64,000 nucleotides of DNA from Dehalococcoidia bacterium (GTDB lineage Bacteria; Chloroflexota; Dehalococcoidia; Bin125), in contig JAJDWB010000013.1 of assembly GCA_022825855.1 (NCBI GenBank), forward strand, positions 1 to 64,000. The letters are read 5' to 3'. Every line of letters starts with the position of its first letter. The first letter of the stretch is position 1. Both the position numbers and the translations under genes were made by a program. Of the stretch, positions 1 to 8,443 are shown piece by piece. The notes below the pieces were generated by a model. The model did no database searches and had not been told where the DNA came from. It worked only from the letters and a program-made list of their open reading frames with translations.

Positions 1-69
1 CGCGTTGCGCCCCATCCGCTGCGGGACCAGTGCCTCAATGAACGTCTCGCCGCCGCTCTCGCGATGCAT
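1..69 (-). CDS. Possible 5' end of a gene leaving the window on the left
   Basis: A minus-strand reading frame begins with ATG at 69 and stays open for 23 codons to the window edge. A strong purine-rich ribosome binding site (GGGGGAGG) lies just upstream on the minus strand, which is why this start is proposed. The fragment begins MHRESGGETF and is too short to assign to a family. It would be divergent from the complex I operon. The call rests only on the ribosome binding site and the open frame. Confidence 0.4.
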   Translation of the reverse strand, partial: MHRESGGETFIEALVPQRMGRNA

Positions 70-167
70 GGTCGTCCTCCCCCACTATGCTCTGCTGCTG
101 CCCATCCTCCCATACCGCCCGATTTACGCGCAGGTCTCCTCAGGGAGAGGGGATCGGAGGGGTGTGA

Positions 168-196
168 TTGAGCGAGTTGGGGCTGGTGCATATACT
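168..196 (+). promoter_or_regulatory. Predicted sigma-70-type promoter of the complex I operon
   Basis: TTGAGC (168-173) and TATACT (191-196) are separated by 17 bases, a good housekeeping promoter. Transcription would start near 203 and leave a leader of about 50 nt before nuoA. The leader has a short hairpin, CCGCC (210-214) with GGCGG (221-225). Because the -35 box coincides with a TTG that could extend nuoA upstream, the promoter favours the ATG at 255 as the real start. Confidence 0.6.
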
Positions 197-254
197 CCCT
201 CAGAGCCGTCCGCCGAGTTTGGCGGGGCTACAGGCCGGAGCGGGGTCGATCGCG

Positions 255-635
255 ATGGACAATGTCCTGGAGCAGTACGGGCACCTCGGCATCCTGTTGA
301 TCTTTGCGGCGGTGTTTCCGTCGATTCCGCTGGTGGCGTCGTGGGCGATGTTCAAGTTCGGGCTGCGGCCGCGTCTGCCCAACGCGGTCAAGTCGGACAC
401 GTACGAGTGCGGGGTGGAGACCGAGGGTCCGACCTGGGTCCAGTTCAACTTCCGCTACTACCTGGTCGCGCTGATCTTCGTGCTGTTCGACGTGGAAGTG
501 ATTTTCCTGTTCCCGCTGGCGGTGGCGCTGGACTCGGTGGTGGTGACCGGGATGGTCGCGGCGCTGATCTTCATCGGCGTGCTGTTCCTGGGCCTGGTCT
601 ACGAGTGGCGCCGGCAAGCGCTGGAGTGGCGCTGA
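255..635 (+). CDS. nuoA: NADH-quinone oxidoreductase subunit A
   Basis: NuoA is a small membrane subunit of respiratory complex I that helps form the quinone cavity at the joint between the membrane and peripheral arms. The 126-residue product has three hydrophobic segments and the family signature YECGVE followed by FNFRYYLVALIFVLFDVE, with the conserved acidic residues of the last stretch. Length is normal. The ATG at 255 was preferred over an in-frame TTG at 168 because the family begins here and the promoter overlaps the longer version. It is the first gene of the operon; nuoC starts one base after its stop, where nuoB would normally follow. Confidence 0.93.
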   Translation: MDNVLEQYGHLGILLIFAAVFPSIPLVASWAMFKFGLRPRLPNAVKSDTYECGVETEGPTWVQFNFRYYLVALIFVLFDVEVIFLFPLAVALDSVVVTGMVAALIFIGVLFLGLVYEWRRQALEWR

Positions 636-636
636 C

Positions 637-1239
637 GTGACGACTCGATACGACGCTACGGCGGCGATGGAGATCGTCAACGCGGGCACCCCGGGTGCTT
701 CTTGCGTCGACGGCGGCGTGCTGTTCCTTGAACCGGAGTCCGTGGCCGATTCGATCCGGACATTGCGCGACTCGGAGGAGAGCGACCTGGTCTTTCTCTC
801 GAACCTGACGGCAGTGGATCACGAGCGCCACTTCGAGGTGGTCTATCACCTGCAGTCGCTGGACCGGAATCACATCCTGCAGGTCAAGGCGCGGCTGACG
901 GATCGCGAAGATCCGGTCCTGCCTTCGCTGACCGGCGTGTATCACGGGGCGCACCTGCAGGAGCGCGAGGTGTACGACCTGTTCGGGATCCGTTTCGAGG
1001 GTCATCCCGATCTGCGGCGGATGTTCCTCTGGGACGGGTTCCCGGGCTATCCGCTGCGCAAGGACTTCCTGCAGATGCCGGGACAGATCCGGGCCGGATT
1101 GCCTGGCTTCCCACACGAGAGCGAAGAGAACGCCTGGCCGGTGCCGGGCAGCGTGCCGCAGCGTCCGATGCATCCGAACGATCCGCAGCCCGAGGGCGAC
1201 GTGGTCGTTGCGGAGGACGACGGGGAGGCTGAGGCATGA
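637..1239 (+). CDS. nuoC: NADH-quinone oxidoreductase subunit C
   Basis: NuoC is the 30-kDa peripheral-arm subunit of complex I and packs against NuoD and NuoB. The 200-residue product has the 30-kDa signature around residues 107-135: EREVYDLFGIRFEGHPDLRR, then the PLRKDF element. Residues after about 150 form a Pro- and acid-rich tail of low complexity. The start is GTG, one base after the nuoA stop, and the end overlaps nuoD by four bases (ATGA). No nuoB gene separates it from nuoA, an unusual omission since nuoB normally sits between A and C. Confidence 0.92.
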   Translation: MTTRYDATAAMEIVNAGTPGASCVDGGVLFLEPESVADSIRTLRDSEESDLVFLSNLTAVDHERHFEVVYHLQSLDRNHILQVKARLTDREDPVLPSLTGVYHGAHLQEREVYDLFGIRFEGHPDLRRMFLWDGFPGYPLRKDFLQMPGQIRAGLPGFPHESEENAWPVPGSVPQRPMHPNDPQPEGDVVVAEDDGEAEA

Positions 1240-2420
1240 CCACCGCAGACGACACCCGACTGGCGATGCAGGAGGATTCGCATCTTGCGATGCAGGGAAC
1301 GATCGAGGCGCTGACGACGGGCGACGGCTCGGAGCCGGTGGTGGTGAACCTGGGGCCGCAGCATCCGTCAACGCACGGCGTGTTCCGGCTGAAGGTGACG
1401 CTGGACGGGGAGATCGTGCAGGACGCGGAGATGCGGATCGGCTATCTGCATCGCTCGATGGAGAAGCTGGCCGAGGAACGCACGTACACGCAGAACATTC
1501 CGTTCACCGACCGGATCGACTACCTGGCCGCGATGTCGAACAACCTGGCCTATTGCCTGGCGGCGGAGGAGTTGCTGGGCGTTGAGGTTCCGCCGCGGGC
1601 GCAGGCGATCCGGGTGATGTTCGCGGAGTTGCAGCGGGTGGCGTCGCACGCGATGGCAAATGGCACGTTCATCAACGACTGCGGGGCCTGGCATACGCCG
1701 CTGTTCTACATGTTCCGCGACCGCGAGCGGGTGCTGGACATGTTCGAGATGACCTGCGGGGCTCGGCTGACGACGAACTACATGCGGATCGGCGGGGTCG
1801 CGTTCGACCTGCCGGACGAGCTGTTGCCGACGCTGGAGTCGTTCCTGGCGGATATGCCGGAGCGGATCGCCGACTACGAGGCGCTGCTGATGGAGAACGA
1901 GATTCTGCACGCTCGGGCGCGAGGCGTGGGCGTGATCTCTCCGGAGCTGGCGGTCAACTCGTCGCTGTCGGGTCCGGTGCTGCGCGCGACCGGCGTGCCC
2001 TGGGACCTGCGCAAGGCGAATCCCTACTGCGGCTACGAGGACTATGAATTCGACGTGCCGGTGGGCGAGCAGGGCGACTGCTTCGACCGCTTCCTGGTGC
2101 GGATGGCGGAGGTCAAGGAGAGCCTGAAGATTCTGCGCCAGGTGGTGGACACGCTGCCCGACGGTCCCTATCTGGCCGACGTGCCGCTGCACGCGCGGCC
2201 GGAACCGGGAGAGGCCTACGCGCGGGTGGAATCGCCGCGCGGCGAGCTGGGCTTCTACCTGGTCTCGGACGGCGGGCCGGCGCCGTACCGTTTCCACTGC
2301 CGTCCGCCCTCGTTGATCAACCTGACGGCGCTGAAGGAAATGTCGGTTGGCGGTACGCTGGCGGACGCGATCGTGACGCTGGGTTCGATTGACATCGTGG
2401 TGGGGGAGATCGATCGATGA
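1236..2420 (+). CDS. nuoD: NADH-quinone oxidoreductase subunit D
   Basis: NuoD is the 49-kDa subunit that, with NuoB, forms the quinone-reducing site of complex I. The 394-residue protein shows the family N-terminal motif NLGPQHPSTHG (His43 and His47), the GYLHRSMEKLAE signature, a conserved Tyr in the NNLAYC segment expected to contact the quinone head, and the C-terminal DIVVGEIDR ending. All quinone-site landmarks look intact, so the enzyme should be functional if NuoB is supplied from elsewhere. ATGA overlaps join it to nuoC and nuoH. Confidence 0.95.
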   Translation: MTTADDTRLAMQEDSHLAMQGTIEALTTGDGSEPVVVNLGPQHPSTHGVFRLKVTLDGEIVQDAEMRIGYLHRSMEKLAEERTYTQNIPFTDRIDYLAAMSNNLAYCLAAEELLGVEVPPRAQAIRVMFAELQRVASHAMANGTFINDCGAWHTPLFYMFRDRERVLDMFEMTCGARLTTNYMRIGGVAFDLPDELLPTLESFLADMPERIADYEALLMENEILHARARGVGVISPELAVNSSLSGPVLRATGVPWDLRKANPYCGYEDYEFDVPVGEQGDCFDRFLVRMAEVKESLKILRQVVDTLPDGPYLADVPLHARPEPGEAYARVESPRGELGFYLVSDGGPAPYRFHCRPPSLINLTALKEMSVGGTLADAIVTLGSIDIVVGEIDR

Positions 2421-3721
2421 CCGACCTCGCCGGCCTCAGCAGCGTCTTCGGCGCGTGGTACGACTTCCGCGACCTGAACAACCTGCAACGGTTGATCACC
2501 GAGTGGATCGCAGAGTGGGGTCCCGACTGGCTGGCCTCGATCGTGACCGGCGTGCTGGGCGCGCTGGGCATCCTGGCCGTGGTCGGTCCGACGCTGTTGA
2601 TCCTGATCTGGGTCGAGCGCAAGGTGATCTCGCGGTTCCAGCAGCGCTACGGCCCGAACCGGGTCGGTCCCAAGGGTCTGCTGCAGCCGGTGGCGGACGC
2701 GGTCAAGCTGATTCTCAAGGAACAGCTCGCGCCGCGGGCGGCTGACAAGCTGATTTTCTTCCTGCCGCCGGTGCTGATCTTCGTGCCGGGCATCCTGATC
2801 TGGGGCGTGCTGCCGTTCGGTCCGCGAATGTCGGTGGCCGACCTGAATGTCGGCGTGCTCTTCCTGCTGGCGGTGTCGGGCACGGCGGTGCTGGTGATCT
2901 TCATGGCGGGCTGGTCGTCGAACAACAAGTACGCGCTGTTCGGCGCGATGCGGGCCGTGGCGATGTCGATCTCCTACGAGGTGCCGATGGTGCTGGCGCT
3001 GCTGACGCTGGTGGTGTTCTCGGGCACGATGTCGATCAACGGGATCGTCGAGTGGCAGCAGCAGGAAGATGTGATCTTCATCCTGCTGTTCCCGCTGTCG
3101 GCGATTGCGTTCTTCTTTGCGGCGTCGGCGGAGTTGAACCGGACGCCGGCGGATATCTCGGAGGCGGAGTCGGAGATTGTCGCGGGCTATCACACCGAGT
3201 ATTCGGGCATGCGCTTTGGTCTGTTCTATGCGGTCGAGCTGGGCAACACGCTGGTGGTGTCGGGCTTCATCGCGACGTTCTTCCTCGGCGGCTGGTGGTT
3301 GTGGGGTCTGGATCAGTGGGTGCCGAGCTGGATCATCCTGCTGGCCAAGACGGCGGCGGTGTACTTCCTGCTGATCTGGACGCGGGGCACGCTGCCGCGG
3401 TTGCGGATCGACCAGTTGATGAGCTTCTGCTGGAAGGCGCTGGTGCCGGCGACGCTGTTGTTCGTGGTGGTGGCGTTCGTCGAGCGCACGCTGATCCTGT
3501 CTGAGGGTTGGGATACGACGGTGGCGCTGCCGATCATGGCGGTGTTCAACATCGCGCTGACGCTGGGCGCGATCATGCTGTTCGCGCGGGTGGCGCGACC
3601 GGCGCCGCTGCGGCGTCCGGCGCGGATCCGGATGGCGGGGGCGGACATCGGCGGTCTGCGGGCGGCGCGTGACGTGGCGTCGCGTCGGGAGGAGCCGCAG
3701 CTCCAGGTGGGCGGCGACTAA
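2417..3721 (+). CDS. nuoH: NADH-quinone oxidoreductase subunit H
   Basis: NuoH anchors the peripheral arm to the membrane arm and carries the quinone tunnel and the start of the proton path. The 434-residue protein has about eight membrane helices, the VERKVISRFQQRYGPNRVGP signature and the acidic loop ELNRTPADISEAESEIVAGY. A hydrophilic basic C-terminal tail of about 35 residues follows the last helix. nuoI normally follows nuoH, but here nuoJ begins two bases after the stop. Confidence 0.95.
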   Translation: MTDLAGLSSVFGAWYDFRDLNNLQRLITEWIAEWGPDWLASIVTGVLGALGILAVVGPTLLILIWVERKVISRFQQRYGPNRVGPKGLLQPVADAVKLILKEQLAPRAADKLIFFLPPVLIFVPGILIWGVLPFGPRMSVADLNVGVLFLLAVSGTAVLVIFMAGWSSNNKYALFGAMRAVAMSISYEVPMVLALLTLVVFSGTMSINGIVEWQQQEDVIFILLFPLSAIAFFFAASAELNRTPADISEAESEIVAGYHTEYSGMRFGLFYAVELGNTLVVSGFIATFFLGGWWLWGLDQWVPSWIILLAKTAAVYFLLIWTRGTLPRLRIDQLMSFCWKALVPATLLFVVVAFVERTLILSEGWDTTVALPIMAVFNIALTLGAIMLFARVARPAPLRRPARIRMAGADIGGLRAARDVASRREEPQLQVGGD

Positions 3722-3723
3722 CG

Positions 3724-4335
3724 ATGAGCGATTTCGGATTCCACCTGGCGTTCTGGTCGCTGGCGGCGATGACGATCGGCGGCGCGTCGATGATCATCAT
3801 CAGCCGCAACCTGGTCCACGCGGTGATCTGGCTGGTGATGTCGATGCTGGGCGTGGCGGGGTTGTACCTGACGCTGTCGGCGGAGTTCATCGCGGTGGTG
3901 CAGGTGCTGATCTACGTGGGCGCGATCTCGGTGTTGATGCTGTTCGCGATCATGCTGACGCCGCGGGCGGAGCGGGATAACTCGCAGAACATCAAGACGG
4001 CCGGTCCGGCGGGGCTGGTCGTGATCATGGTGATGATCGCGACGATGTGGGTGGCGATCGATACGGACTGGGGGGCGGTGCGTGAGGCGGCGCTGACGGA
4101 GCAGGCGCGGTTGATCGGGGAGAGCTTGATCAAGCACTACATCCTGCCGTTCGAGATCGGGGCGGTGCTGCTGACGGCGGCGCTGGTCGGGGCGATCGCG
4201 CTGGCGCGTCAGGACGACGAGGACGCCGCGGTGCACGCGGCGTCGCTGCAGGCCGAGCTGGAGGGCGACGGGTCGGTCGACCCGGTCGACGTGGTCGATC
4301 CGCCGCTGCCGTCCGACGGTGAGGCCGGCTCATGA
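3724..4335 (+). CDS. nuoJ: NADH-quinone oxidoreductase subunit J
   Basis: NuoJ is a five-helix membrane subunit of complex I whose third helix is thought to couple quinone reduction to proton pumping. The 203-residue product has the hydrophobic pattern of the family, including LSAEFIAVVQVLIYVGAISV and the following LMLFAIMLT. An acidic, Pro- and Val-rich tail of about 35 residues is extra. It sits between nuoH and nuoK and overlaps nuoK by four bases. nuoI is missing in front of it. Confidence 0.93.
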   Translation: MSDFGFHLAFWSLAAMTIGGASMIIISRNLVHAVIWLVMSMLGVAGLYLTLSAEFIAVVQVLIYVGAISVLMLFAIMLTPRAERDNSQNIKTAGPAGLVVIMVMIATMWVAIDTDWGAVREAALTEQARLIGESLIKHYILPFEIGAVLLTAALVGAIALARQDDEDAAVHAASLQAELEGDGSVDPVDVVDPPLPSDGEAGS

Positions 4336-4646
4336 TCATTGGACTCGAGCACTACCTGGTCCTGGGGGCGTTGCTGTTCTGCATCGGTTTCTTCATTGCG
4401 CTGTCGAAGAAGAATGCGGTGGGTGTGTTGATCGGCGTGGAGCTGATGCTGAACGCGGTGAATCTGACGCTGGTGGCGTTTTCGCGCTTCGGCACGGCCG
4501 AGGTGGCGCTGTCGACGCAGGTGTTCGTGGTCTTCATCATCGCCGTGGCGGCGGCGGAGGTCGCGGTGGGGCTGGCGCTGGCGCTGGTCGTGTACCGCAA
4601 CCGCCAAACCATCTCGGTCGACCGCACGACCTTGTTGAAGGGCTGA
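4332..4646 (+). CDS. nuoK: NADH-quinone oxidoreductase subunit K
   Basis: NuoK is a three-helix membrane subunit of complex I homologous to MrpC antiporter subunits. The 104-residue protein has the conserved membrane glutamates in GVLIGVELMLNAVNLTLVAF and in the third helix AAAEVAVGLALALVVYRN, both needed for proton transfer in the family. The length is exactly typical. It overlaps nuoJ by four bases and is followed seven bases later by a small non-nuo gene. Confidence 0.94.
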   Translation: MIIGLEHYLVLGALLFCIGFFIALSKKNAVGVLIGVELMLNAVNLTLVAFSRFGTAEVALSTQVFVVFIIAVAAAEVAVGLALALVVYRNRQTISVDRTTLLKG

Positions 4647-4653
4647 CATTGTC

Positions 4654-4848
4654 ATGTGGGCCCCGCTGATGACCGCGCCGAATCGCTACGTGGCCGAGAC
4701 GCTGCGCGAGTTGCTGTTTGCCGAGGGGGTGTCGGTGCGATTCGTGGTCGATCCGGAGCGCCAGGAGGAGGGCGACTTCGCGCCGGTGATGCTCTACGTG
4801 CCGGACTCGAAGACGCACGTGGCGCGGGAAATCCTGGGGAAGGTGTAA
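4654..4848 (+). CDS. Small DUF2007-like protein inside the nuo operon
   Basis: This 64-residue soluble protein lies between nuoK and nuoL with only a few bases on either side, so it is co-transcribed with complex I. Its pattern is: Asn-rich start, an amphipathic helix (VAETLRELLFAEGVSVRFVV), a variable loop, a beta strand with VMLYVP, then a helix ending AREILGKV. This matches the small ferredoxin-like fold of DUF2007, annotated as putative signal-transducing proteins. That family call is by eye. A second ATG at 4669 would shorten it by five residues. A role in regulating or assembling complex I would be an inference from position only. Confidence 0.6.
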   Translation: MWAPLMTAPNRYVAETLRELLFAEGVSVRFVVDPERQEEGDFAPVMLYVPDSKTHVAREILGKV

Positions 4849-4852
4849 CGGC

Positions 4853-6868
4853 GTGCCGGAGACGATCTTCTGGGTGATCCTGTTTCTGCCGCTGACCGCG
4901 TTTGCGTTGGCCGGGATTTCGGCGCTCAACCAGAATCTGCAGCGCCAGATTCCCGAGTGGGATCCGAGCTACCCGCGCTCGTGGAAGCCGATCGCGGACC
5001 AGTTCTGCGGGCCGCGGCTGGCCTCGACGCCGTTGATCATTGCGCTGGCGGTCGCGTTCGTGCTGGCGGTGATCAATCTGATCGACTCGATCGGTCTGCG
5101 CGGTCTGCCGCTGAACATCGGCACGCACGAGCTGTTCACGGCCGGTGAGCTGATTGTCAATGTGGGCGTGCGGATCGACGGGCTGACCTCAGTGATGCTG
5201 GTCGTGGTGACCGGCGTGTCGCTGCTGGTGCAGGTCTACTCGACCGGATACATGGACGGCGACCACGGCTACAGGCGCTACTTCGCTTTCATGGCGCTGT
5301 TCACGACCTCGATGCTGGGCCTGGTGCTGGCCGACAACCTGTTGATGCTGTTCGCGTTCTGGGAGCTGGTCGGCCTGACCTCGTACCTGCTGATCGGCTT
5401 CTGGTTCCACCGGCCGGCGGCAGCGGCGGCGGCGAAGAAGGCGTTCCTGGTCACCCGACTGGGCGACCTCGGCATGCTGGCCGCGATGATCCTGATTTAC
5501 AGCAAGACGGGGACGCTGGACATTGCCGCGATCAACGCGCTGGCGGACAGCGGGGCCGAGGCGGGGATGTTCGCGCTCAACGGGCTGATGATCGGTCAGA
5601 CGGCGATGACGCTGTTCGGGCTGGGCCTGATCGCGGGCGCGGTGGGCAAGTCGGCGCAGTTCCCGCTGCATATCTGGCTGCCCGACGCGATGGAGGGTCC
5701 GACGCCGGTCTCGGCGCTGGTCCACTCGGCGACGATGGTGGCGGCCGGGGTGTACCTCTTGGCCCGCTTCTTCCCGGTGATTCACGCGTCCTCGACGGCG
5801 TCCGACCTGATTGCCTGGATCGGCGCGGGGACCGCGCTGGGGGCAGCGATCCTGGCGCTGGTGCAGGTCGATATCAAGCGGGTGCTGGCCTACTCGACGA
5901 TTTCGCAGCTTGCCTACATGATGTTTGCGATCGGGATCGGCGGCTATGCGGCGGCGGTGTTCCACCTGATGACGCATGCCTTCTTCAAGGCGATGCTGTT
6001 CCTCGGCTCGGGCTCGGTGAACCACTCGACGAACACGTTCGACATGCGGCGGATGGGCGGCCTGCGCACGCTGATGCCGATTACGTTCCTGACCTTTGCC
6101 GTGGGCACGCTGTCGCTGGCGGGTATCTTCCCGCTCTCGGGATTCTGGTCCAAGGACGAGATCCTGATTTACGCCTGGGACGAGAACAAGGGCGTGTTCG
6201 TGCTCGGCCTGCTGGCTGCCGGATTGACGGCGGCGTACATGGTGCGGGCGGTCTACATGACGTTCTTCGGTGAGTACCAGGGCGGCGAAGAGGTCACTCC
6301 GGGCGAGCACGGCAACGAGGATCCGTCGCACCCGCACGAGTCGCCGCGCAGCATGACGGTTCCGCTGCTGATCCTGATGGTGATCTCGGTGGTCGCCGGG
6401 TTCCTGACGATCGGCGGCGAGTTCCAGACATGGGTCTACGGCGCATTGCCCGATCCGCACGCGGGCAAGTTCCACTGGAGCTGGGGCATCTTCCTCGGCT
6501 CGACGGCGCTGGCGCTGGCGGCCGGGTTCGCGGCGTTCGCCTTCATCCACCACCGCGACCGCATCCGCTCGCTGGGCATCGGCGGGATCTGGCCGATTCC
6601 CGAGGCGCAGCGGTTTGCGACTGAACTGTTCTACCTCGACTCGCTGGGCGAGAACCTGCTCGCGCGGCGGGTGTTCTACCAGGGCATTGCCCGCGCGTCG
6701 GCGTGGTTCGACGAGCGCGTCGTCGACGGCGTGGTCAACCGCGCCTGGCGCGAGGGTCTCACGGTCTCGTCCGCGTCCCGGTTCGTGCAGAACGGCTGGG
6801 TGCAGGCGGGCACATTGTCAATCGGACTCGGCGGCATGATCATCTGGATCGCCGTCGTGTTGTTCTAG
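4853..6868 (+). CDS. nuoL: NADH-quinone oxidoreductase subunit L
   Basis: NuoL is the distal proton-pumping, antiporter-like subunit of complex I, and its long lateral helix braces the membrane arm. The 671-residue product has the expected 14 or more membrane helices. It carries the conserved Glu in MLFAFWELVGLTSYLLIGFW, the Lys in GLIAGAVGKSAQFPLHIWLP followed by EGPTPVSALVHSATMV, and the Lys-rich DIKRVLAYSTISQLAYM. The C-terminal region contains the amphipathic segment and final anchor. Start codon is GTG, four bases after the small upstream gene. Confidence 0.95.
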   Translation: MPETIFWVILFLPLTAFALAGISALNQNLQRQIPEWDPSYPRSWKPIADQFCGPRLASTPLIIALAVAFVLAVINLIDSIGLRGLPLNIGTHELFTAGELIVNVGVRIDGLTSVMLVVVTGVSLLVQVYSTGYMDGDHGYRRYFAFMALFTTSMLGLVLADNLLMLFAFWELVGLTSYLLIGFWFHRPAAAAAAKKAFLVTRLGDLGMLAAMILIYSKTGTLDIAAINALADSGAEAGMFALNGLMIGQTAMTLFGLGLIAGAVGKSAQFPLHIWLPDAMEGPTPVSALVHSATMVAAGVYLLARFFPVIHASSTASDLIAWIGAGTALGAAILALVQVDIKRVLAYSTISQLAYMMFAIGIGGYAAAVFHLMTHAFFKAMLFLGSGSVNHSTNTFDMRRMGGLRTLMPITFLTFAVGTLSLAGIFPLSGFWSKDEILIYAWDENKGVFVLGLLAAGLTAAYMVRAVYMTFFGEYQGGEEVTPGEHGNEDPSHPHESPRSMTVPLLILMVISVVAGFLTIGGEFQTWVYGALPDPHAGKFHWSWGIFLGSTALALAAGFAAFAFIHHRDRIRSLGIGGIWPIPEAQRFATELFYLDSLGENLLARRVFYQGIARASAWFDERVVDGVVNRAWREGLTVSSASRFVQNGWVQAGTLSIGLGGMIIWIAVVLF

Positions 6869-6877
6869 GAGCGGGTG

Positions 6878-8443
6878 ATGGATCCGGGCTTCCCAGTCCT
6901 GTCGCTGCTGATCTTCCTGCCCCTCCTGGGAGCGTTGCTGATCGCGCTGCTGCCGGGCCGGCATACGCCGACGCAGTGGCTGGTGCAGAACACGCCGGGC
7001 GAGGCCAAGGACTACCCCAAGTGGATTGCCCTGGGCATTTCGCTGGGCGGATTGATCATCGCGCTGGTGATGTTCATCATCTTCGACCGCTCGGCCGCAG
7101 GTTTCCAGTTCGTAGACGAGTTCGACTGGATCTCGGCAGAGGCGGTCGGCTTCAACGTCAAGTACGCCTTCGGCGTCGACGGGCTGTCGATGCCGCTGGT
7201 CTTGCTGACCGCGTTCCTCAGCGTGGTCGCGGTACTGGTTTCCTGGCGCGTTGACCTGCGGACCAAGGAGTATTTCGCCTGGCTGCTCGTGCTCGAGACC
7301 TCGGTGCTGGGCGTGTTCACCTCGCTCGACCTGATCTTCTTCTTCCTCTTCTGGGAGCTCGAACTGATCCCGATGTTCCTGCTGATCTCGATCTGGGGCA
7401 GCGGCAACCGCAACTACTCGGCGCTCAAGTTCGTGCTCTACACGGTCTTCGGTTCGGCCTTCATGCTGGTCGGCTTCCTGGCGCTGGGCGTGGCCGCCGA
7501 CACCTTCGACTTCCGCGAGATTCGCGCCGATGCGATCGCGGCCGCCTTCCTGCCGGCGCCGGTGATCTTCGCCTTCATCCTGATTGCGTTCTCGATCAAG
7601 CTGCCGGTCGTGCCACTGCATACCTGGCTGCCCGACGCGCACACCGACGCGCCGACGGCGGTCTCGGTGATCCTCGCCGGCGTGCTGCTCAAGATGGGCG
7701 GCTACGGCATTCTCAGACTGCTGTTCACGCTGATGCCGGATGTGGGAGCCGACGCCGACCTGGCGCTGGCGATCATCGGCACGGTGTCGATCGTCTATGG
7801 CGCGATCGTGACGATGCGGCAGACCGACCTGAAACGGCTGATCGCGTACTCATCCGTGTCGCACATGGGCTTCGTGCTGCTGGGCGTGTCGGCGCTGGGC
7901 GTCACGGGAATGAGCGGCGCGGCGATGCAGTTGGTGACCCACGGTCTGATCACGGGCATGCTGTTCGTCATGTTCGGACTGGTCTACGACCGCACGCATA
8001 CGCGCCAGATCGCCGAGATGACGGGCCTGATGCACCACATCCCGCTGCTCGGCATCGGGATGGTGTTCGCCGGACTTGCGGGGCTGGGCTTGCCGGCGCT
8101 AGCCGGCTTCGTGGCCGAGATCACGATCTTCCTGGGCGCGTTCGGCTCACAAACGGCGGCCGTCTCGGTGGCCCTGCTCGGCGTACTGCTGGCGGCCGGT
8201 TACATTCTCTGGGCGCTGCAGCGGACCTTCTTCGGACCCAGGGACGAGAAGTGGTCGCATTTGCCCGACGCCAACCACTGGAGCGAGTTCACGATCATCG
8301 GCGCGCTGATGGCGCTGATCGTGCTGCTCGGCGTGTACCCGTCGATCGTGATGGACCTGTTGGAGATGGGCGTCGAGCCGATCGTGACCAACCTTGAGAC
8401 GGTCGTCTCGTCGGCTGGTTCCGTTGGGGCGGGAGGCGGCTGA
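6878..8443 (+). CDS. nuoM: NADH-quinone oxidoreductase subunit M
   Basis: NuoM is the middle antiporter-like proton-pumping subunit of complex I. The 521-residue protein has the family landmarks FFFLFWELELIPMFLLISIWG with its key Glu, the Lys in FSIKLPVVPLHTWLPDAHTDA, and the TDLKRLIAYSSVSHMGFVLLG motif. ATG at 6878 was preferred over GTG at 6875 because of the AGGAG ribosome binding site at 6867-6871. The stop codon overlaps the nuoN start (TGATG). Confidence 0.95.
   Translation: MDPGFPVLSLLIFLPLLGALLIALLPGRHTPTQWLVQNTPGEAKDYPKWIALGISLGGLIIALVMFIIFDRSAAGFQFVDEFDWISAEAVGFNVKYAFGVDGLSMPLVLLTAFLSVVAVLVSWRVDLRTKEYFAWLLVLETSVLGVFTSLDLIFFFLFWELELIPMFLLISIWGSGNRNYSALKFVLYTVFGSAFMLVGFLALGVAADTFDFREIRADAIAAAFLPAPVIFAFILIAFSIKLPVVPLHTWLPDAHTDAPTAVSVILAGVLLKMGGYGILRLLFTLMPDVGADADLALAIIGTVSIVYGAIVTMRQTDLKRLIAYSSVSHMGFVLLGVSALGVTGMSGAAMQLVTHGLITGMLFVMFGLVYDRTHTRQIAEMTGLMHHIPLLGIGMVFAGLAGLGLPALAGFVAEITIFLGAFGSQTAAVSVALLGVLLAAGYILWALQRTFFGPRDEKWSHLPDANHWSEFTIIGALMALIVLLGVYPSIVMDLLEMGVEPIVTNLETVVSSAGSVGAGGG

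Noticed and set aside
168-254. Longer nuoA from the TTG at 168
   Set aside because: The extra 29 residues have no membrane or family pattern, and TTG overlaps the -35 box of the predicted promoter.
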